33,651 nt of DNA from Coptodactyla brooksi (Eukaryota > Arthropoda > Insecta > Coleoptera > Scarabaeidae): positions 1 through 33,651 of the forward strand of contig JAWQRM010000058.1 in the NCBI GenBank assembly GCA_033557675.1, written 5' to 3'. The notes beneath the pieces were generated by a model that saw only the letters and a program-made list of their open reading frames with translations, did no database searches and was not told the origin of the DNA. Positions within the stretch are counted from its first letter, which is position 1. Every line of letters begins with the position of its first letter. Of the stretch, positions 19,632 to 29,279 are shown one piece after another. Made by a program: the position numbers and the translations under genes.

Positions 19632-22600
19632 CTATTGATATCTCTCATTCTTCATATGTTTAACACCAGGAGTGGCAACTGTGAAAACCTCATAATCTGC
19701 CACAGCGAAATGATATTCACCCATTAGCACTGCTGGAGATGCAGCATCACCATCATACGTATGCGGTAAGTTAGAGTAACTGTCAATGTTAGTATTACAA
19801 TTGCTCGAGATGAATAAATCTGCTCCTGCACCGAAAACTGGACCAGACCTAAAATTAAAAACACTGAAAATACAGTTTTAATAAAAACAAAATGTTTTTC
19901 ACTCTGGATTGTAACAAATTGCAAATGTTTTCTTCACAATAGGAAACTGAGCTGGTGGTACATTTTGATGGTTGTAAACCGTGAAGAGAAAAGCTTTATC
20001 TGATGCTAAGTAGTGATTTTTTCCTTGTGGTCTTTTAAAGGCAACATCACTGAAACCACCACAAATTTCACCTCTGGTTCCCTGAATAAAGTATGTCAAT
20101 TTTTTTCTGTAAAATACAACTTTTAACGTTTTACCAAAACTATAACATATAATGGAGAAATTCCATCGCAATGCCTATGGAATGCAGATGCAGAAAATCC
20201 ATGGCTGCTAGCTCTATAAAGAAGTCTCCATGATTGTTTTGAACTTCCATACCAAGCGTTGAGAATCCTTTGAAAATGGCTCTTGTCATGCCCAATGATA
20301 TGCGAGTTTGGAAATAGATGTGGCGATATTCTTGGTCTTAATCTTTGATCTTCATTAGTCTCCAGATATTTGCTTGGAAGAGCAGCATGCCTATATCTTT
20401 CGAGACTTAGTTCCATTGGCACTGCCCCCGTGGGTTCAACTTCTTCAGCAAAAACCTGACTATCTGCCATCAGACACGAGAAATTAACATTACAAATATT
20501 TTAAGAATCTAACTCTTACCAATAAGTAACAGCCTTACGTGACTGATAACTGTGGCTAAATGTTGACAAACTCTTGCGCGTTCTTCTTCGGTCCAATGAG
20601 CAGTTGGTTGAGTAACACCAGCTTGATATTTAGCCCAGTTTAAAACTGCTCTCCATACATCTTCCTCTTCTAAATACAACTGAAATGTTTTTTTTTAATT
20701 ACCTTAATTGCCTCGCAAAATGTTATTTTGGAAAACAGCTTACATAATCGGAAGAAATCAGTTTGATAACAGCATCCTTTGAAAGTGAGAGAAAGGAGTT
20801 GGTTTTTACGCATTCTGCTGCATTTTCACCAATGAAGCTTACACATCTTTCAACAAAACCAGCTGCAGCTTTCCCTCCTATAAGAAATTAACTATAATAC
20901 AAGAATTCATATATTTGCTATTATGAGGAACATGCTATGAACATCATAAATATCTATTCTTAATAATTAATCAGTTGATGATAAGTGCAAGACTGGATGA
21001 TACTCAAGAAAATATTTCAATGGTTATATCTTATAAGTACTTATAAATACTTTTTCTTATATTCTCTAAAAAAGGTTTCTTAACTTGAATCCCTCGGATT
21101 GATAATCAAGGAACAAATGCAATAAATATTTAGAATTATATTAAAACTATAATATATATTGTTTCTCAAAAAATATACCATATTTTAATACGCGTCTTAA
21201 AGTTATTATTTTATAAATGGTTTTAATTAATTTATGTTTATAAAAATAATAAAAAACCATATTATATAAAAAAAGTTTTATTATGTAAGAATCTTAATAA
21301 TATAGCTCTTAAGTATTATAACTAAACAGAAATTTTCACTCTGGATTCACATTCTGTATCAACGTAATGTTATCGCCTTTTAACATAATACGTCCTAGCT
21401 GTCTTCGATGCTTCGTTTTAATGTAGTATTCCTCAGCGTCATCCAAAACTAGATTCATATACTCATCGAATCCAACAATATGGCCCTCTATTCTTAAGTT
21501 AATGTTTTCGTACAACCAAACTTGTACCCTTGACCGGTTTTGAAGATATCGAAAAATTAGGTTAATGGGCTGTACCATCACTTTCTGCACTTTTTGAGGC
21601 TTAAACGCCATTGTAAGTTTTGTATTTTGGCACTAAACTGATAGGAAAATCGTAATAAATGCCGAAGATCTAAACGTTATAATGACGCCAAAAATTGAGG
21701 TTACGTTACACTATAGTCCCAGTTCAGAATTTCTTCCACAGATGCCGGTGTAGTAGCGCAGGTATGACAACTTTTAAAACTATATAACTATATTTCTAAT
21801 TCGCATTTAAAGTACGTTTTTAATTGTTAGTTTTCGTGGACTAAAACCTTACTTTAAGCACAAGGGAGTTAAAATAAAACAACCAAAAAGACTAGTCTTG
21901 ACAAGGATCACAGCAATCTGATATATGGTAAAACTTCATGCGTATGTTGCTTTAACGTCAAAGTGACATTAGCTGTCAGTTTGACGTTAAAGCGACGTAT
22001 GCGTGAATTTTTAATTTAATAGCTAACTTTTAGCAAGTTAGCTATTAAATTTGAATTAAAAATAAAATATTGTAAAAAAACATGGGTTTTATCCGCTCGG
22101 GAGATTAACCCTGCTGTTCTCCTTAGTTTTACTAGACACTTGTAGTCCTTTGGGCCATAGTGACCCGATTTATGTACATATGCAGATACAGGGGGATTGT
22201 CAAAAATAGCTCGAAATTAATATATTGTGATTTTATTATAGTATATAAACGCAAACAACGATGAAAAGTAATCTTATTACTAACAAAAGCAAAATATATT
22301 ATAAAAAAAGTATTACAAACACTAAATTTAAAAACGAGAGAATATCAAATAAATTTTGATGTGCATCCAATTGCCTAATCTTTGCACTGATGACAATAAT
22401 ACTCCAGATGAACCTTACACAAATATTTATTACAATTACAACATGTTATACTTCTTTTATTGTTACATTTTGATGGACACATTACACCGTGCTCTTTTAT
22501 TTTTACTGATTGCTCCAGATGTAGATAGTACTGCTACTTCGCCAGGTTGATCTTGAATTTTGTATGTTCCCTTGATATCATATAGGGAGTTACCATCAGG

Positions 22601-24877
22601 TTGCCCAATTCTTCCAGAAATAGTCTTCTCATGTACGGAACCTTCTTATTCTAATCTGGATTTATTTCTCTCCATAACACAAATGTATTATAGGCACTAA
22701 CGTCAAGTATATTGCAGAACAAAATAATAGGCCATCGATTGGTTTTTCTTATGCAAGTATATGCTGCAATACTTTGATCTAACGTATCGACCGCCCCTTT
22801 GGTAGAGTTATAATCTAGTATCATTTGTGTCTTCTTGTCGTCCCTTGCTGCTCACTTCCTTATCACAGTGCATTGTGCTCATAAGAATAACATATCGAAA
22901 AAAAGTAAAAATAAAAATGTACAAGAATAAAAATGTTAAAGAAAAATAAAAATATTTTTATTTTTTAGGCACATATGACACAATTGTGGTATCATTGATG
23001 AAATAAAAAGTAGAACTATGTACTTCTTCACTTATTGTAATCACGGGAAGGTCAGATTTATTTTTTCTAGCCGTTCCTAACATTGTAAGTTTTCTTTTGA
23101 GCAGCATTTCACCTAATTTTTTGAACGTGAAAAAATTAGGCGAAAATCACATGTATCATTTTGTCCTCCGAGTTCATGTGTTAGGTCTAAAACTGCTCGC
23201 ATCCCTTGATTTTGTTCTGGAGCGTCACCCGGACATATTCCCGTAGAAACTTGAGCTTTCATAGCGTAGGAACTACCACTGTCACAAAGAGTCCATATTT
23301 TGATGCCATATTTTGCTGTCTTGATGGGAATATATTGTTTGAAAGGACAACATATTCTGAAGCCAAGAAGTTGTTCGTCAACAGAAACGTTATCACCTAC
23401 ATTGTACAATTTAGGCATAATTTCTATCCACTTTTCCTAAAATTCTCTTATAGGGGCTAATTTGTCACTTGCCTACTTTGTTAATACACGTGATATTCGA
23501 TAAAAGACTTTCAATGACATCATTGATCGAAAAATAGGTCTACCGATTTCTGCATCCTACAAACTTTTTGTTGATTTGCCGTTATTCTTCACTCTGGATA
23601 TGGCATACCAACCTAGAGTAATTTTTGGAGTAATTCTTATTATATTTTAACTAGATCGTCCACTTTGTGGGAAAGGTTCTAGCATCCAGGATATAACTTT
23701 GTCAATTGACTGTCCTAACTGCACAGGAACCACAGTATTTATTTGCACTACGTCATTATCTGAAGAATCAAAGTCTGCTTTGGATTTCTCATAGTTCTCA
23801 TCATCTCTGGTATCATTTTCTACCTCAGAAGTATCTTCATCGTCGGATGCATTTGCATCTATCTCTGCTATTTCTTGATGAGATAGAAATCGCCTCGCCA
23901 TTATTTATTATGATGCTTATTCAACACTGCATATAAAGGAACTGATGTGCGCTGTCCGCGTTCTCTATTTATATGATATATTAGTATGCACGCACAGACA
24001 TGCCCAGACAGGCACAGACTGGCATATTCGACCAGTATGAATCCATAATCTTGTTGATTGCTATATAGTTATAATACTTATAGTATTCATATAAATAAAT
24101 AAATAAATCTAAATAGTTTTGAGTCATAATGACCCTAGGGTTATATACGTAACAATCTTGTTTAAAAAAATAATAATAATTTCTTATAAAAACAATTCGC
24201 AATATTATACTTTACACACCAGCAAACAAAGTCACAAAATCTTAGAAACAAATAATAAAAGATGACAAAGTTATAGAACCTGAAAATCCGTTTCAGGTCA
24301 TATTGACCCGAGGAGCACAGCAGGGTTAAATCCCTCGCCCTTCGGGCTCTGGACGTAATATTTCTCTCTCACCGATAAAACTATTTTAAGCCCTTTTTAT
24401 ATAAATAACTATAAATTCAAACTTTCCCAAATCATTATTATATTACGATTTAAGGGTAAAAATCGAGATGGAATAAATTCATCTTACCTGGGGTACGATC
24501 GTGAATATCCATTGCTGTAGCCAAGAATGTGCAAGCAGAAGCCACTGAAAGGGTTGACGTAACGTGATCTTCGCAAGCATTTCTTAGTTCGTCGACTCCT
24601 AATTCTTGTGCCAATGCTAGCATTTCAAAAACACTGCTATCTTGTAGAAGAATCTGTTGAAATTAAACCAACATACGTTTGGAATAAATTAATGCATTTG
24701 GTATAATTCTTTTGCTGTACCTTTCCGGTATACACGTATAGCAGGAACTGTTTGAATGTTTCAACCGGTGCTTGCGGTAATCTGATGGGTATGGGAGTTC
24801 CTGGTGGCGTAGATTGTACAGAACATCCAGGAATACGACAAACCTCTCCTCGTTTACAGTTCTGGAAGCTCTTACAT
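19632..24877 (-). CDS. BTB-BACK-TLDc domain protein, 5' end missing
   Basis: Seven coding exons are supported: 24877-24721, 24653-24488, 20877-20744, 20679-20520, 20463-20135, 20081-19903 and 19848-19632. All are GT-AG and phases join (about 447 residues). The first two encode the C-terminal half of a BTB fold (FKQFLLYVYTGK, MLALAQELGVDELRNAC). The next two give a BACK domain (VKTNSFLSLSKDAVIKLISS, EEDVWRAVLNWAKYQ, VRLLLID). The rest is a TLDc domain (WRLLYRASSHGFSASAFHRH, GEICGGFSDVAF, GAGADLFIS) ending YHFAVADYEVFTV. BTB-BACK suggests a cullin-3 adaptor; TLDc suggests a V-ATPase or oxidation-resistance link; neither is shown here. The first visible exon needs two bases from an upstream exon; 29946-29850 fits. 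SmE and a piggyBac element sit in its 3.6-kb intron 20878-24487. No exact orthologue name is given. Confidence 0.92.
21277..21282 (-). promoter_or_regulatory. SmE poly(A) signal
   Basis: AATAAA on the minus strand, 53 bp after the SmE stop codon. Because SmE lies inside an intron of a same-strand gene, using this signal in the host pre-mRNA would truncate the host transcript. Confidence 0.55.
21336..21611 (-). CDS. SNRPE: Small nuclear ribonucleoprotein E (SmE), nested gene
   Basis: SmE is one of the seven Sm proteins that form the ring on U1, U2, U4 and U5 snRNAs; it is assembled in the cytoplasm and acts in nuclear splicing. It is a single 91-codon exon beginning MAFKPQKVQKVMVQPINLIF. Sm1 motif: VQVWLYENINLRIEGHIVGFD then EYMNLVLDD. 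Sm2 motif: LGRIMLKGDNITLI. Length and sequence are very close to human SmE (92 aa), and nothing is missing. It lies on the same strand inside a long intron of the BTB-BACK-TLDc gene, with its own poly(A) signal. Lack of introns could mean an old retrocopy, but the reading frame is clean and no poly(A) tract or target duplication is seen. This is probably the functional gene. Confidence 0.97.
   Translation of the reverse strand: MAFKPQKVQKVMVQPINLIFRYLQNRSRVQVWLYENINLRIEGHIVGFDEYMNLVLDDAEEYYIKTKHRRQLGRIMLKGDNITLIQNVNPE
21612..21880. promoter_or_regulatory. Probable SmE promoter region
   Basis: The 5' flank of SmE. It includes somewhat GC-richer patches (TAATGACGCC, AGGTTACGTTAC) typical of TATA-less insect housekeeping promoters. 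No single element is certain. Confidence 0.35.
21906..21979 (+). repeat. Dispersed repeat, copy 2
   Basis: Inverted partner of 609-682 (68 of 74 positions by eye, and similarity continues to about 21880). Here it runs into a hairpin, which the first copy has largely lost. Confidence 0.75.
21937..22005. repeat. Imperfect 31-bp-arm hairpin
   Basis: Arms 21937-21967 and 21975-22005 pair with a few mismatches around a 7-base loop. Both contain TTTAACGTCAAA or its complement. It overlaps the dispersed repeat. Confidence 0.7.
22013..22051. repeat. Perfect 17-bp-arm hairpin, 5-base loop
   Basis: Arm AATTTAATAGCTAACTT (22013-22029) pairs exactly with AAGTTAGCTATTAAATT (22035-22051) around TTAGC. 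It follows the preceding hairpin by 7 bases and lies about 55 bp from the piggyBac insertion site. Confidence 0.85.
22109..24325 (-). mobile_element. piggyBac-family transposon with both ends and TTAA duplication
   Basis: A 2217-bp element flanked by TTAA (22105-22108 and 24326-24329). Terminal repeats are CCCTGCTGTTCTCC and, inverted, CCCTGCTGTGCTCC (13 of 14). The transposase runs on the minus strand: N-terminus MARRFLSHQEIAEIDANASD (from 23901), catalytic block VSVDEQLLGFRICCPFKQYI then AKYGIKIWTLCDSGSSY (about 23390), LDYNSTKGAVDTLDQ and NRWPIILF (about 22800-22720), and a C-terminal cysteine-rich finger (CCNCNKYLCKVHLEYYCHQC, about 22450-22380). Several stops, frameshifts and a loss around the second catalytic aspartate make it inactive. 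Motifs like TCATAATGACCC near both ends may be subterminal repeats. Confidence 0.92.
22370..23901 (-). pseudogene. Broken piggyBac transposase gene
   Basis: This is the coding part of the element at 22109-24325. The longest surviving frames are 23901-23647 (84 codons, acidic N-terminus) and 23418-23113 (101 codons, catalytic core with the first aspartate). The first frame stops soon after EPFPQSGRSS, and the core stops at SRSKN before the second aspartate block. Confidence 0.88.
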
Positions 24878-25010
24878 CTAAAATGTGAAATTTTATTTTA
24901 TAATATTTATATTTAATTTGTGGTATAAGTTAAATGCTTCGTTGTGAGTGATCATCACTGATTTACATATTGTTAAATGGATATATATGTAAAGTATCAT
25001 TAATCATATT

Positions 25011-26150
25011 TCACCTAGAAATATTCACAGAAATACCTAACTCAACCAACCCATCGTCGATCATGTTAAAATACTCGGCCATTTGCTTCGCCTTAAATTC
25101 TTTTGGTTTTGCAGACTTGATTTCTTGCGCTTCCTCTTCATTTCTCTGGCTTTCCAGCTCCATTAAATCCTGATTGCTCAATTCTTCTGCGTTACTTTGC
25201 ACCAATTTATTAATGTCACTGCTCTCTACGTTTGGTTCCAAGACTCGTTCACTTTCTACGAGTTCTTCGATTATATGTCCTGTCATTCATATTCCAAAGT
25301 GTCTATTATAAACTGGGGAAAGTTTTCTCCAGACAGTGTTCATGGTTGCTATCGTAATTTCACTCCAGCCGGTGCCAATATTTTTAACAGCCTCGTAAAT
25401 ATCATACCCTTTCCAGAATTCCTGCCATGTTTTGGGAGTCAGTTCTTCAGTAGCTTTTACTACTTGTCTATATGTTAACCTTAGGTAATACTTTTTGAAA
25501 GTCTGTATAAGACCTTGATCGGTAGATTGTAAGAGTGAAGTTGTATTTGGAGGCAAGAATCTAACTGCTATGTGTTCATCACAATCATGTAAGGTGGTCA
25601 GGCGACCTGCTGCATTACCGAGCAACAGTAGATTCTTGAAGAATATCTCGAGTCACCCACGCTTTTCGATTGGATTTCGATATATCAGGCAACGAATCCT
25701 CTGAAAAAAATGTTAGTGCTCTTGGATTTTCACTGTGGTATACCAACAACGGTGTTATTTTATAGTCTTCAGTGACATTTCCACCTAGCAGAAGAGTCAG
25801 TCTATCTTTTGATGCCTTATATCCTGACATGGTTTTGTCTTCTTGCGAAATGTAAGAGCAATCTGGCATTTTCTTCCAACATAGCATAGTTTCGTCGACA
25901 TTCAATATTTGTTTTAAGAAAATCTGTAGCTGCGTCTATGTTTGCACTAGCAGCTTTATCAGACACTTATATGTTACGTAGTTTAGTACGTTTCTTGAAA
26001 ATTTCAAACTAACCGTGGCTAACGACAAGCTTTTCATCAACATCACCACTACGTTTGGGCTTTAAATCTCCAACAATAGTTAATGCTTCTGCTTGTATCA
26101 GTGCAAAACTTATCGGTATTGTGTCTTTGTTGGAGATCTTCAATCCTCAG
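25011..26150 (-). pseudogene. Tigger (TIGD1-like, pogo) transposase relic
   Basis: Minus-strand reading in order: ALIQAEALTIVGDLKPKRSG, DVDEKLVVSHG, then NVDETMLCWKKMPDCSYISQ (first catalytic D), KTMSGYKASKDRLTLLLGGN, LLVYHSENPRALTFF, a frameshift near 25620, then RFLPPNTTSLLQSTDQGLIQ and a tail rich in E (SNAEELSNQDLMELE). A stop lies just before MTGHIIEEL at 25286. The N-terminal CENP-B-like DNA-binding domain is missing or too decayed, and the stretch before the LPPNTTSLLQ block has lost the second D region. Dead copy. Confidence 0.9.
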
Positions 26151-26163
26151 ATCTCAATAACTC

Positions 26164-26625
26164 TCAATAATTCCGCGTAACTAAAGAACTTACTGTACTT
26201 ACAATTAAGTGGCCGAGATTGGTCAATACAGATAGATTCTCTCTCTTATAAAACAAGAATCGACCACATATCGTAAAAACAATACTACTCAAATTAGAGG
26301 AGCTAAGCTTGGAAACCTTCTTCGCTGGTGGCATTGACAAGCTATCTTTAAGATGGCGAAAGTTTAGATGAATTCTTTGATTAATTATACTTCTTCTTGT
26401 TTGGAATTGTTTCCTGTTTTTTTCCAAATAGTTTTGAAACCAGTTATTATTTTTCAATTTTGATATAAAAATCAAATCGTTTTGGAGTAAAATCAATTTA
26501 AATTTTACCATTTCGTTATTGAGACATTGCATAATCAAGAACATCTGTTCGACTGGCTTCTCGTGAATTAACATTATCAAAGGATAGTGTTCTAAATTGC
26601 TTCCGGTGAAAATGTTACATGACAA
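26164..26625 (-). other. Unassigned 153-codon reading frame
   Basis: An open frame directly upstream of the Tigger relic on the same strand, containing KLKNNNWFQNYLEKNRKQFQ and, further on, MPPAKKVSKLSSSNLSS. It has no recognised domain and is likely leftover transposon or repeat sequence. No Kozak or splice evidence supports a host gene. Confidence 0.3.
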
Positions 26626-26689
26626 GACTAATTCACTTTCTCCATGAAGATTTTGCAGATAGAAGAGTAGAGATTTATAGGTGGTACTT

Positions 26690-27245
26690 AGCGAAATGTG
26701 GAGAAGACCAGTAGCTTCTCAGACGATTAATTTGGAGCGATGAAGCCAGATTCAAATTATGGTTCAATTGAAGCACAGAAGCCCCTATGTTATGGAAGAA
26801 CATTATATGAATATATCAGGAGCAACGATTTGGTGCAGCTTATCAGCACATGAATTAATTACCGATTAATTGGATTTAACGCGGGAACTAGACATGTCAC
26901 TATTCACCAAGATTTTCATAATAAGATTTGCTTCCAACAGCGTGGGTTGGATCCCATTACAGAATATCAAGACGTTCAAATATACCATCGTGATGTGATG
27001 GCCAATTTTAATGAGAACCTGCCAAAGAGGTGGATCGGACGAAGAGGTCCTGTAGATTACCCTACGTGTTTACCACACATCACACCACCAAATTTTTTCT
27101 TTTTCGGATTTATCAAGAATAAAGTGTACGCTAAAGAACCTACAACTATTGATGAATTATGAGTAGCTATTGAAAGAGAATGTGCTAAAATACGAAACGA
27201 ATTAGATCACGAATTATATCGAATTAGAAAATCGATATAGCCGCT
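26690..27245 (+). pseudogene. DDE transposase C-terminal half (mariner/DUF4817-associated type)
   Basis: Reads GFNAGTRHVTIHQDF, then NFNENLPKRWIGRRGPVDYP and FFFFGFIKNKVYAKEPTTID, then after a stop VAIERECAKIRNELDHELYR. WIGRRGPV-(Y/W)P with FFFFG-IK-KVY is the third-acid region of the insect ITm-type transposases often found with a DUF4817 HTH. The catalytic acid position and the N-half are broken by stops. Confidence 0.8.
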
Positions 27246-27363
27246 TTGATATGTTTATGAAATTTGTCAAAAGATGACCCTGAAACCTTACTTTACATCT
27301 TAAAGTAATTTCTTAATCCATGTTTGTATTAAACCATAGCAAGAAAAATTCATTGTGACTAAG

Positions 27364-27368
<5 letters not shown>

Positions 27369-27397
<29 letters not shown>
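27369..27397. repeat. TA microsatellite
   Basis: An uninterrupted run of TA dinucleotides, immediately left of the half foldback element. Confidence 0.95.
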
Positions 27398-27399
<2 letters not shown>

Positions 27400-27402
27400 T
27401 AA

Positions 27403-27475
27403 CTGATGATGCTAACTTGGTTAGCGAAACGAGTGTCAAGTTAGTATTTTGGTGTAGTGGTGGCAATCATTTAAC
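27403..27475 (+). mobile_element. Foldback element, half copy
   Basis: Starts CTGATGATGCTAACTTGGTT and ends GGTGGCAATCATTTAAC, matching the right arm of the copies at 10218-10425 and 30758-30956. The left arm is absent; a TA array lies there instead. Confidence 0.75.
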
Positions 27476-27639
27476 TTTTTTTTTTTTGGAAACTTTTAAG
27501 GAAATAACGGACGATTAGCCCACATCACCAAAGCTAGTAAAAAATTCCTAAAAATCGATCAACAAATTCTGAGCGCAATAAGATGAGGATTTTATTTCTT
27601 GCGAAGATAAGTGCTATTTTTCGTCTCATCTCGTATTGT

Positions 27640-28320
27640 GTAAGCAGAACCCTTTTACATTAACCCTTTACACTAAGAGATAACGTTTTGATCACGAGTT
27701 ATACCCAATTATAAATTGCTCAATAACGCCATCTCATCGAACAAGAAACATATTACGGAGCCGACATCGACAAAAGGGCCTATAGGCAGCAAGCGAACCT
27801 ATTCGCCGCACATTAGTAATTACTGCATTACGCGTTTGTCGAGTGCGCCTGCACCTCTTTGCAAAGATCAAAGTCTAGTTTGAGTAGAAGACATCCAATT
27901 AGAGGGATCCGAACAAGAACAAGAGGTTCGGAGAAAGGGAGATGCTGCCGAGTAGTCTTATGATTGGCATCGTTATGCGCCAGGAAGAACCCAAGGAAGC
28001 AATAAACTAAAGAGCGCGTCGACGTCGCCAGGTCCCCGGCACAAAGAACACTAAAACTTTGAAGTATTAATGAAAGGTACGTTCCTTATTCAAATTACAG
28101 AAGTTTAAAGGGATATTGTGAACAACGTCGTTAAGGGACTACCGCATGCACGAGTGTGCGGAGCACAGCACGATGTATAACAGTAGCTCACATGAAGAGT
28201 ATAGAGCTATGCGTGCTTGTAAGTTTAGCTGAGAGAGGCTCCTTCCTTTATGATGAAAGGACGAGGATTAGCTTTTGCGGTAAAAGTAGCTTAATTAGAG
28301 AGACCGCCTAGAGCTGAAAG
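27640..28320. other. GC-richer stretch without an open frame
   Basis: Base composition is visibly higher in G and C than the flanks (for example GAGTGCGCCTGCACCTC and GCGTCGACGTCGCCAGGTCC). No frame of 60 codons exists on either strand and no domain is recognised. It could be a non-coding exon, promoter, lncRNA or the untranslated end of an LTR element. Confidence 0.4.
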
Positions 28321-28710
28321 ACACTACATTTCTCTATCGATAAACCTGTTACTATAGTAACTAATAAATTGGTATACGTTATCATGGACAAGTGTAAACT
28401 TGAGATGGGGTTTAGTTTGATTCTGTTTGATATTAGATTCCATGTATCGTGATATCCATAGAAAGCCATGAAAATTTAATTTATCTTTAATTTTCAGATG
28501 TTCAGGATCCAACTTCTTAATAATGGCTAGTAAAAAAGTATAGAGCCTAAGTTTTTACTGATTTATTTCATAGTATGTTATTAACAGCCTGTAAATTATT
28601 AGAGGGTAATAGTAGCTTTGCGATAAAAATATATATAACTACGGTATAGAATGCTATGTAAATCATAATTGCATTTTTTATCAATTAATTTTTATTAATT
28701 TATTACAAAG

Positions 28711-28713
<3 letters not shown>

Positions 28714-28745
<32 letters not shown>

Positions 28746-28796
28746 GAGTATATATATAGCACCCGGTATATATATATGTACCGGGTATATACAGTA
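28714..28796. repeat. TA array with interspersed ACCGGGTATATA units
   Basis: A TA run is followed by related blocks ACCGAGTATATA, CCCGGTATATATA and ACCGGGTATATA. These form a degenerate short tandem or palindromic pattern, because CCCGGT and ACCGGG are complementary. Confidence 0.75.
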
Positions 28797-28799
28797 TGG

Positions 28800-28833
28800 G
28801 GCTGTAGAACCATTAAATAACGGTTCTACAGCC
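28800..28833. repeat. Perfect 12-bp-arm hairpin
   Basis: GGCTGTAGAACC pairs exactly with GGTTCTACAGCC around a 10-base loop, directly after the TA array. It may be the end of a small inverted-repeat element. Confidence 0.8.
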
Positions 28834-29157
28834 TTAACCAGATTTTATATTAAAAAATGTTTCAAACAAAGGTTGCTGAGAACAATCATACGCATATTTT
28901 CACTTAGTGAAAAATTTTGTGAAGACTTCATTTTGAACGATGACGTCGACCTTTTTCTTAAATAGAACACTGTATATTTTTGGTTTTTTAGATTACTCTT
29001 GGTAAGATCTTTGAAAATCATTTGGAGATTTAAGGTAAATTAATAGTAAAGTAAATTAATACATTAATGGTTAAAAAAATGTAATAATGTAAGTTTTAAA
29101 CAAAAAAACACAAAAACATTAATTTTTTAAACATTTTAAACGTTAAACATTAAATTT

Positions 29158-29275
29158 AACGTAGCAGATGTTTGAAATGTTGTCCGTTAACAGCAAGACA
29201 ATGTCCCGATCGGTCATAGAAGGCACGAACAAAATTTCGTAAGGGATCATATCTAGTTGCAGGGTGAAAGAAAAA
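29158..29275 (-). pseudogene. Transposase C-terminal fragment (DUF4817-associated type)
   Basis: The minus strand reads FHPATRYDPLRNFVRAFYDR, then SGHCLAVNGQHFKHLLR and stop. CL-VNG-HF-HLL is the usual end of the insect ITm transposases. It is on the same strand as the N-terminal half at 29990-30488. Confidence 0.7.
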
Positions 29276-29279
29276 CTTG

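Larger units (their letters stand above)
20878..24487. other. Long intron of the BTB-BACK-TLDc gene
   Basis: This 3.6-kb intron lies between exons TPG and GKAAAG (joined as ...RTPGGKAAAG). It carries the complete SmE gene, a dispersed repeat with hairpins (21880-22051) and a 2.2-kb piggyBac insertion. 20878-21335 is otherwise AT-rich and would hold the SmE 3' UTR, with AATAAA (minus) at 21277-21282. Confidence 0.85.

Noticed and set aside
20463..20539. Donor at GTAAGG (after CAC, 20539) for the TLDc gene
   Set aside because: Using it breaks the frame with the next exon; the donor at 20519 keeps the BACK-domain frame (VRLLLID) and fits phase.
25011..25286. 91-codon frame starting MTGHIIEEL considered as first exon of the BTB-BACK-TLDc gene
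   Set aside because: It lies upstream on the right strand, but its acidic sequence continues the Tigger transposase C-terminus after a stop, so it is transposon tail.
27369..28743. TA runs as replication origin or CRISPR-like array
   Set aside because: Simple microsatellites with no regular spacers or associated genes.
28800..28833. Rho-independent terminator
   Set aside because: The stem resembles one, but the window is eukaryotic nuclear DNA and no gene ends there.
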